A DNA stretch of 64,000 nt, from assembly GCA_028456385.1 (NCBI GenBank), contig JALNQF010000008.1, forward strand, positions 372,001 to 436,000. The letters run 5' to 3'. Source of the stretch: Ophiosphaerella korrae. Its lineage: Eukaryota > Ascomycota > Dothideomycetes > Pleosporales > Phaeosphaeriaceae. This document shows, piece after piece, positions 57,502-64,000 of the stretch (the first letter of the stretch is position 1; each line of letters begins with the position of its first letter). The notes beneath the pieces were generated by a model. The model was not told the origin of the DNA and did not search any database. It was given only the letters and a program-made list of their open reading frames with translations. A program made the position numbers and the translations under genes.

Positions 57502-58587
57502 CTAGCGATCTCCAAGGTCAAAGCCCGAGGCCCTGGCTCGCGGCTGGCCAGGCTCTTTGCCATATGCCAGCGGATCTTCTGCTTCCGCCTGTTGGCGCTG
57601 CCAGTTCCAGGGCATCCAACCCGAACTCGTACGACGGCCTAGCGGCGGCGGAGTGAGGGGGTATGGCGGCCGCTCGGAGCCAATCTCGTCGCGCTCGATC
57701 CTGTCAAACTCAGCTTCGCTCTTGTTCCGCGAGAGATTGCCGCTACTGCCGGCCCTGCTATTGTCTTGGTGGTATCGGCTGCCGCCACTCTGCTGTGTGC
57801 GGATGTTGTCCTGTTCGCGGTCAAAGGCCTGCAGCAGCGACTCGAGGCGCTGGCGCTGGCTGTTGACGTAGTTGAGTCGGTCGTCATTGTTGCGGATGTT
57901 GTCAGGCACCAGGTTGCGTGTCGCCTGGCTCAGATCGGCAGCCTGCGCGTCCTTGTTCCCGGCATACATTGCGCTTGCTCCGCTGAGGGCTTGGTTGACC
58001 AGGCCGTACAGGTCGTTGGGGCCACGTGCCGCAGGCATCTGGAACCGGCTCATGAGGTTCTGTGCATATGTCTGTCCGGCCGGCCGCTCGGGCTGTGGGG
58101 CCTTGGGAGCCATGCCCAGCACATTGACCTTGGCCCATTCGACAGCCATCTCAACATACTTCAGGCCCGCCGCCCGTGCCTGGTCGTGGGTCTGGCTGAT
58201 CAGGTCGTCGATCTCCCTCTCGTGGTGGTACAGGAAAGGCTCAATGTACTCCTGGTAGAGGAAGGTGGCGCCCTGCGAGCCGGGCAGGATCAGGTAGAGG
58301 TGTGCAAAGAAGCGGAACCACGCGTAGAAGGGCACCCAGCTGAAGATAAAGTCGAATGTGTTCTCCACGACAGAGAAGGCCGAGAGGACGACAAAGTAGA
58401 TGAGCCAGGGGGCGAGCAGCGCCGGGTCTGACGTGTGGAGGGCCTTGTACGAGGCAAAGATAGGGAAGAGCACCGTCGTTGCGACGCTGGCAATCGATTA
58501 GCTCGACCTTGCGTGAAGCTTCAGATAGCTCTAGAACCGCGGGGGCGGGGCAACTTACGTCAGAGCGTCGGCGACGAAGCTGAACAT
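57502..58587 (-). CDS. TB2/DP1/HVA22 (REEP/Yop1-like) membrane protein
   Basis: ER membrane-shaping family. Exons 58587-58559 and 58486-57502 give 337 residues, about twice the length of Yop1. The conserved domain lies at residues about 10-110: VLFPIFASYKALHT, APWLIYFVVLSAFSVVENTFDF, WVPFYAWFRFFAHLYLILPG and GATFLYQEYIEPFL. An amphipathic helix-like region follows (YVEMAVEWAKVNVLGM), then a long charged, Gln/Asn/Ser-rich cytosolic tail with the coiled-coil-prone RLNYVNSQRQRLESLLQ. The short first exon adds MFSFVADAL. It is probably a filamentous-fungal long form rather than Yop1 itself. Confidence 0.9.
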
Positions 58588-59371
58588 GATTACAGGTGCT
58601 CGGCCTCGGGCGGTGAAGAAGTAGGAGGGTGGGCAAAGAATGCACAAACGAGCGAGAAATGAGTGGTACACGTAGAAGTAACAAGCTTAGTCGCTCCGGT
58701 CGGAGGTACAAGTGGAGAGCTGGTCATGTCCGTCACGAATCACACGCGGCCCTGTCGATCTACGGCACGCTATCCGGAAGCGTCTTGTATCTCGCCTGCC
58801 ACCACTGTTTGCCATCACATACATTCCAGTATCTGGAACTGGGAAAAGCCAGCTAGTTTTTTAAAAAAAAAAGAAAAAAAAAAGTTACCGATCCAACGAA
58901 ACTCGCAGTATGTATAGTTCATATCACTACTTTTCACCCGAGTGCCGACTACGGCTACTTCATCAGGGCACTTGCTAACTTGTCGTCAGGATCCCTATAC
59001 TAGAAGCTAAAACAGAGACTTGCAATGCCATGCCAAAAGACACGATATACTAGAAATTCGTTATTCCTATGGAGCCTCGCTTAGTCTATTGTGCCGGTGC
59101 CAAAGTCTTTATTGGGGTGCCTAGCCTTCTAAGCTTTCTATTCTTGCGCCACAACTAGGTGCATATCTAACACCAGTCTAGCGTAAAGGATCATAATGCC
59201 TTCGCGCGACACCGAGTACGTGTTTTTCAAACAGCAGAGACGCTGCCACTCTCCTTGCCATCACCCCCTCCGGACTTCGCTTCGGAATCGGGGCGCATAC
59301 TGAAGAATGACGAAAAAGAAAAAAAAAAGCACAGATTCCATCTCAGCCATCCCTATCTCCATACCCTTTTA
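58588..59371. other. Intergenic region
   Basis: Upstream region of the HVA22-type gene and 3' flank of the small secreted protein gene. Contains A-rich runs near 58863-58884. No gene seen. Confidence 0.4.
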
Positions 59372-59716
59372 CTAATCGCAGGGTGATTCGTACCATTGCG
59401 ATACATAGCAGTTGAAACTGCCTCCAAATCCACATTTGCCCATACCTTGCGTAACAAATTTCTTTCTAAAGCATCGTTTGCCCTGGCCATTGAAGATGAA
59501 GTGGCCGCGCGTGTTGCGCCAGTCAAAGCATATCGTGTTCATATTTGGGATGCCTGGATTTCGACAACCCTCGTTTGTGTCGACTTGGTTCCAACCTCCG
59601 GCGTCCTGGACAAATATACCGGTTCTGACAATCCCATGCTCCAAGACTGCTATATAGTCTCCTACTGCTACAGTGGAGAGGGCTATGACAGGTAAGGTGA
59701 TGGAGAAGGGCTTCAT
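59372..59716 (-). CDS. Small secreted cysteine-containing protein, copy 1
   Basis: Single exon, 114 residues, with a signal peptide (KPFSITLPVIALSTVAVG). The mature protein has six cysteines in the pattern EGC...CFDW...KRC...KCGFGGSFNC...PCD. The block NEGCRNPGIP, CFDWRNTRGHF and FNGQGKRC is shared with the gene at 60597, so the two are paralogues. I do not know a named family. Size, secretion and paired Cys fit an effector-like or antimicrobial-like protein, but no activity can be claimed. It is divergent from its paralogue. Confidence 0.75.
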   Translation of the reverse strand: MKPFSITLPVIALSTVAVGDYIAVLEHGIVRTGIFVQDAGGWNQVDTNEGCRNPGIPNMNTICFDWRNTRGHFIFNGQGKRCFRKKFVTQGMGKCGFGGSFNCYVSQWYESPCD

Positions 59717-60596
59717 GATTCCGTGTCTTTTTTTCCTTCATTAGCATTTTCACCAAAATGCTGAACTAGATGATGCTTACTAGAGGCGAATCAATTGCTA
59801 TTTGGTGTAAAGCCAACTATTGAATGGAGGAGATGACGATTGACTTATGGTTTAGATATTCGCTGGGATCTTGGTCAATTTAAAGAGCAGAACTTCATTT
59901 TTTTTGTATAAACTTGTCGACCAAGAAATGCTTAAATTGCCACAGAAAACCCCTAATTACAATCCGTATTCCCTTGGCCGTTCTGGTGCTCAAGTTTACA
60001 GCGCATGACATAGAGGCGCCCCGAGGAATACTCAAGGCCACGCGATGTCAAGTGGGCCTTCCATCCTGTACATCTTGTCCGCGTCTAAAGACGAGAAAGA
60101 GGAAACTTCGCCGGGTCCCGCCCCATCAAATGGTTACTATCAGGCCTCCAGAGTAATTATTTATCCATTTTATTTTTGAATCACGAGTCGAGGTATTGTG
60201 ATTCCGTGGCATTTCAATATCTTCAATTACGATATGGGTCCCTTGGCAAGGCTTCGATGGGATTTCCGGAGTGAAGAAGGGGTCTATTAATAGATACAGT
60301 GCTAGAAAGGTAAATACCTTGCGGAAATTTTCCTGACATAGGATAGAAAGAGTGGTAGCCTAGTTAGACACGGCATGGCAATACCTAAGTATATATCTAG
60401 ATAGCTTGCTTGACGTTACCCCCTCCCTACCCCCACCACCCACAAGCCCCAAAGCCGATCGCTCCTCGGCTCAAGATTCTTTTCACTCGTTCGCCGATTC
60501 CCGATCTATAACATATTAGTAAGTGAATCTACTTGAGCCAAACTTGGGAATAGCCTTCGAATAAATGACTTACAATACTAGACAAGGATCGAAATA
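59717..60596. promoter_or_regulatory. Spacer between divergent secreted-protein paralogues
   Basis: An 880-bp spacer that would contain both promoters. The plus frame at 59914-60156 has no convincing content. Confidence 0.4.
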
Positions 60597-60929
60597 ATGC
60601 GTCTCCGAAACATTGTACCGCTCTTTGCGTTCTCATCCGCTGTCGTAGCAGATCAGATGAACACTGTCACAGGATGCCCTGTCTTTGGCAACTGCGTTAG
60701 CGACGGAGTCTGGTACACGGATTATGGGTCCTACTGGATCAACGCAAACGAGGGGTGTAGGACGCCAAATATACCCAGAATATCCTCAGCTTGCTTTGAC
60801 TGGGGCAATAGGCGAGGCCACTTTCACTTTTCTGGCCAAGGGAGACGCTGCATTGCGCAGAAAGGAAGCATCGATGCTGTCGTTAACCTTGCCTTCGCCG
60901 CCTGGATAGAAGTACCTTGTTCATGGTGA
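60597..60929 (+). CDS. Small secreted cysteine-containing protein, copy 2
   Basis: Single exon, 110 residues, signal peptide RLRNIVPLFAFSSAVVA. It shares NEGCRTPNIP, CFDWGNRRGHF, FSGQGRRC and a final W...PC with copy 1. It has six cysteines but in a different set: two extra in the N-terminal GCPVFGNC, and none where copy 1 has KCGFGG...C. That suggests altered disulfides or some decay of the region after RRC. Function unknown. Confidence 0.7.
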   Translation: MRLRNIVPLFAFSSAVVADQMNTVTGCPVFGNCVSDGVWYTDYGSYWINANEGCRTPNIPRISSACFDWGNRRGHFHFSGQGRRCIAQKGSIDAVVNLAFAAWIEVPCSW

Positions 60930-61537
60930 AAGATCGCTAGAGTTATGAAGAGCAACGGAGCTCAGTCATCGGCCAACAGATTTCAGATTGATCCTCGTGA
61001 AGCTGCGGTCCAGTGGGAGAAGAAAAGCCTCTAAGAAGCAATGATAAAACACATGTATTTATGACTAGATTATCATCCATATTGGCTTGGTAAATTTTTC
61101 CGAGATTTCAAGCTTATATCTGGTCTTGATATTTGAAGGAAGTGGCTGATGGCAGAGGCTGGAAAGAAAATAATTCAATTTCATGCACAAATATAGAGGC
61201 AGAATATTAAGCTTGAGATCTTTCGGTGTGAGCCCCGTAGTCACCGAAAGGGTTGAAAATTGGAAAACAAGTAGGCAAGAGATATAACAGAATAATATAT
61301 AATTTCTTGCAGTACTGTCTGTTTTAAGCCTCAATCTTAATAGCCAGGAAATGGCAAGTACGGACATTGATATTGTCCGGCCTTTGGTAGCATTATAATG
61401 GATAGCGGCACAGCTAGTTACAACCGAAGCGGATATATGTACCCGGGTATTCTAACTTAGGGAAAGAATGTGAGGCTTATGATAATAGCAAGCGCGATTA
61501 TTCATTTCGTAGGAAGTAATTTTGATATCAGATTATA
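60930..61537. other. Intergenic region
   Basis: AT-rich spacer. A 100-residue minus frame at 61065-61367 has no family features. Confidence 0.35.
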
Positions 61538-61813
61538 ATGACTAGCTTGTTTTATATCTACTATGATATCATGGCAAGCACAACTCAATGCAGCATAGGA
61601 TACTATCAGAACAAGAATCGTAAACGGCTAGAAGCTGAGATAAAACATATGGTGCCCGGGGAAGGTTTGCGACATGCTAAGTGCAATATAATTGAAGAAG
61701 ACATCCGCGGGAAACTGGTCGATGTAATCTTTGATGACAAGAAGATGGCCAAAGAAGCAGCTGAAGGGGGGCATCGGCTTCAAAAATCAGTCATGCCTTC
61801 CGGTGGTTGCTAG
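61538..61813 (+). CDS. Hypothetical small protein
   Basis: An open frame of 91 residues; the in-frame Met at 61571 (MASTTQ) is an alternative start giving 80 residues. It is lysine- and glutamate-rich and helical in character (NRKRLEAEIKHM, DDKKMAKEAAEGG) and has no signal peptide once started at 61571. I do not recognise it. It could be a chance frame or a gene remnant in an AT-rich stretch. Confidence 0.25.
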   Translation: MTSLFYIYYDIMASTTQCSIGYYQNKNRKRLEAEIKHMVPGEGLRHAKCNIIEEDIRGKLVDVIFDDKKMAKEAAEGGHRLQKSVMPSGGC

Positions 61814-63018
61814 ATTGAGTGCGAGCCTTGCGCTATTGTTTTAGCTGAGTAATAAATTTATGACTCTGGTACGCCGCGATTACGATATAACTGCACGGCG
61901 CCATAGCAATAGTCATAAGAAGGGGCATTATGATTAGGAGATGGGAATAAACAATGTATAAGGCCGGCCTGGCTACCAAATGATACGGAAGCCAATACGA
62001 CTGTTTATTTATCAAATGTTGTCAACCCATGGGCTTGGGAGAGGGCAGCAAAATCGAAGGTAATGAGGTCAAGGCAGTGTTGTTGCTACGCCGCAATTAA
62101 TTCCTCAAGAAAATGCCTTGCAGGTGATAACCAAATTTATACAATCTTCTTGCAATAAGCGCGCCGCAACAGGCGCCGCAAGAAAGCTTGAGCGTCAGCT
62201 TAGGTAAATAAGTGGCATGATTTAATACACAAATTTGTAAATGCCCGTAATACTGTTTTTCGATTGCTTCAATCCGGGGAGATCAGTAATTTAAGCCTTC
62301 TCGACAACAACATGTGAAATTTGAGGCTCACATTTTTTTTTTCTCGCCGCCTTCTAAAGAGAGAGTAGCATTGAATGAACCAAACTCCCGTCCCTTAAAA
62401 CGAGTCTGCAACGCAGTGTCGAATCAGGAAAGTATCGATATGCTTCCATTTGCCAGGAAGCAAAACGTATAGCTAGTCACTGAAGCTGCCAAAGCAATTT
62501 CCACGCGTCGAGTGTATGGCTGGAACCATCTTATTAGCGTTCTTCGACTTAACTGCTACTTTTTGAAGGTTCTAGAAAACAAAATATATTGGTTTATTAA
62601 GTCTAAACTCAAAGTCGATTCCAAGGTTGTGAAATGCTTTGAGAGACTGGGTAAACCCTCATTCCTGGCTGTCGTCGGGGTTGTAACAGAATTTTCCTTT
62701 TCCGTCTCACTGTAAACACCGGCCAAGGAAGGGCTGTTCAACTGGGGGGGGGGGGGGGGTTTCATGTTCCGTGGTCCTTACAAACCTCATCATTACTTAG
62801 CAAATTTTACCTCAGATTTCATTGACAGATAACCTTGTACGAAGCTGTAGAGTAGGTCCAGGACGTATCCATGGCCACAATCTTTGAGTATAAAGGATGA
62901 TGAGCAACACTCACTGATCAACAACAATACCATTCTTGAATCTATAGGCTCAAAGTACCAAGGCTGGTGGCACAATCTTCTGATTGCATTTATGGGGTTA
63001 ATCACACTGATTCCCATT
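61814..63018. other. AT-rich intergenic region
   Basis: No supported gene. The plus frame at 62512-62715 and the frames overlapping the end of the hydrolase gene show no resemblance to known proteins. Contains a 16-base G run. Confidence 0.4.
62744..62759. repeat. Poly-G tract (16 G)
   Basis: Sixteen uninterrupted G residues in noncoding sequence. The length may be unreliable in assembly. Confidence 0.9.
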
Positions 63019-64000
63019 CTACTCCTTGGCATCATCCGCCACATCGTCATGTCCTTGAATCTCCCCTTCATCAAATTTCTTCACCCATCTGAACATACCT
63101 TCCGAAGGGTCCATAATGCATACAAAGTGCGTTTCCTCATTTATAATCGGGTATTCGAGCATCCACATTTTTAGTTCTTCCAGCGGAACACCCTGGCTAT
63201 TATCGTTCATAGCTCCCCGACTAGATTGCCGAACAATTTTCCTATTCTCCAGTTTATGCGCTTCACTCCACGCCTCCCACTTCTCCACTAAGCACTTTCT
63301 TCGGTCAATACTCTCATTTACCAAATCTTTCATGCCAATGCCGAACTTCGACTTTTTAGCATGTGTAATGTGCGATGCTGTTGCGTGGCTTTCACATTGC
63401 TCCATGTCATATGACATGTCATGGTTGGTTTTTACCACCAACTGTGACGTTCTCCATATTTTTCCGGTCTTGCGGTCTTTTTCGACGACGAATGCCTCAT
63501 CGCGCGTGCAGAAGATCAAGTATGCGGCTGTTGACGGTATGCTTGGTAGTGTCGATGTGATATTAGCCCATCTCCACAGCGATCGAGGGTTTGGCATGAT
63601 GAAGTTTCGTGCAATGGAAGCTATACTAGGTCTGAGCCCTAGTATAACCGCGGCTTGTTGTGCATGATATTTTAGGTTTGCTATCATAGAAGAGTCGTGG
63701 TTATGGTAGGGTCGAAAGTTAATGGACACACTCAGCTGCTTGTTCAAGCCAGTGAGCACGCCCACAAATCCAACGTAGCTGATCGTCCTTGCAAATACTT
63801 CCCCTCCATGTTCTTTCACGAAATCGTATTGAACAATTACGCGGCGCAATTCTGGCATATGCCAGTCTAGAGTTCTGAAATGCATCATTCTTGACTTGCT
63901 GGAGCCTGGAACCAGGACGGGTACCCCTCCGCTTGTGCATCCCATGAATAGGTCTAGCAAGACGTTATAGGCGATGAGAAAGTAAAGCGGAAGACCTGAC
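63019..64000 (-). CDS. Acid-ceramidase / NAAA-like amide hydrolase (5' end beyond window)
   Basis: N-terminal-nucleophile hydrolase related to acid ceramidase and N-acylethanolamine acid amidase. The frame is open from the right edge of the window to a stop at 63019, about 327 residues visible. It starts within YFLIAYNVLLDLFMGCTSGG, where Cys in GCTS is the expected nucleophile freed by self-cleavage. Also visible are HFRTLDWHMPELR with a conserved Arg, and SINFRPYHN. The alpha-subunit part and the start codon lie to the right of the window. The family normally acts in lysosome- or vacuole-like compartments or outside the cell. Confidence 0.85.
   Translation of the reverse strand, partial: SGLPLYFLIAYNVLLDLFMGCTSGGVPVLVPGSSKSRMMHFRTLDWHMPELRRVIVQYDFVKEHGGEVFARTISYVGFVGVLTGLNKQLSVSINFRPYHNHDSSMIANLKYHAQQAAVILGLRPSIASIARNFIMPNPRSLWRWANITSTLPSIPSTAAYLIFCTRDEAFVVEKDRKTGKIWRTSQLVVKTNHDMSYDMEQCESHATASHITHAKKSKFGIGMKDLVNESIDRRKCLVEKWEAWSEAHKLENRKIVRQSSRGAMNDNSQGVPLEELKMWMLEYPIINEETHFVCIMDPSEGMFRWVKKFDEGEIQGHDDVADDAKE

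Noticed and set aside
57766..58431. 221-residue plus-strand open frame
   Set aside because: Antisense to the HVA22-type gene; no independent features.
62884..63174. Plus frame with a hydrophobic helix near the right edge
   Set aside because: Overlaps the C-terminal coding region of the acid-ceramidase-like gene on the opposite strand.

Overview
This window comes from a filamentous ascomycete, most likely a Pleosporales dothideomycete. Genes carry short introns (about 45-60 bp, GT...AG), intergenic spaces are small to moderate, and the fungal nuclear genes are orthologues of DNA polymerase alpha, oligoribonuclease, UBC6, SAM50, ARP8, KapC, holocytochrome c synthase, YIP1 and MGM101. The order suggestion rests on gene style only and is an inference. 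No tRNA, rRNA, CRISPR array or bacterial operon is visible.

Layout. 1-4.5 kb: POL1 (3' end cut by the window) divergent from a REX2-type oligoribonuclease, with an MCB/E2F-like element between them. 4.9-5.3 kb: a small unrecognised gene. 5.5-8.5 kb: an unusual cassette. It has two convergent paralogous zinc-finger-like genes plus a coiled-coil frame, all threaded by about 16 copies of a degenerate 33-bp motif in one orientation at close to 180-bp spacing. It is flanked by an imperfect 17-bp inverted repeat. 8.9-14.5 kb: inositol monophosphatase, BTB protein and sugar transporter. 14.5-17.5 kb: no supported gene. 17.5-20.2 kb: UBC6 and SAM50, divergent. 21.2-25.6 kb: three secreted-protein genes, namely a small secreted protein, an AA7-type FAD oxidase and a lactonase-fold beta-propeller. 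26.7-30.1 kb: an unrecognised gene and ARP8. 30.3-35.5 kb: gene-poor and decayed, with a truncated MFS pseudogene and a ketosamine-kinase-like pseudogene. 35.5-38.2 kb: pterin carbinolamine dehydratase and the bZIP factor KapC. 39.4-47.6 kb: holocytochrome c synthase, YIP1, an F-box protein and a Ufd1-domain zinc-finger protein. 47.9-50.6 kb: a GH55 glucanase. 50.6-53.2 kb: no gene seen. 53.2-58.6 kb: thioesterase, cytochrome P450, MGM101 and a TB2/DP1/HVA22 protein. 59.4-60.9 kb: two divergent paralogous small secreted cysteine-containing proteins. The right edge holds an acid-ceramidase-like hydrolase cut at its 5' end.

How the genes relate. Most are unconnected housekeeping genes in divergent or tandem arrangement. 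Possible functional neighbours are the oxidase and lactonase (sugar oxidation, then lactone opening), the secreted-protein pair, and the zinc-finger cassette. The cassette is the most unusual locus: each of its nine best-supported introns contains exactly one motif copy, and the stretches between copies are close to nucleosome-core length.
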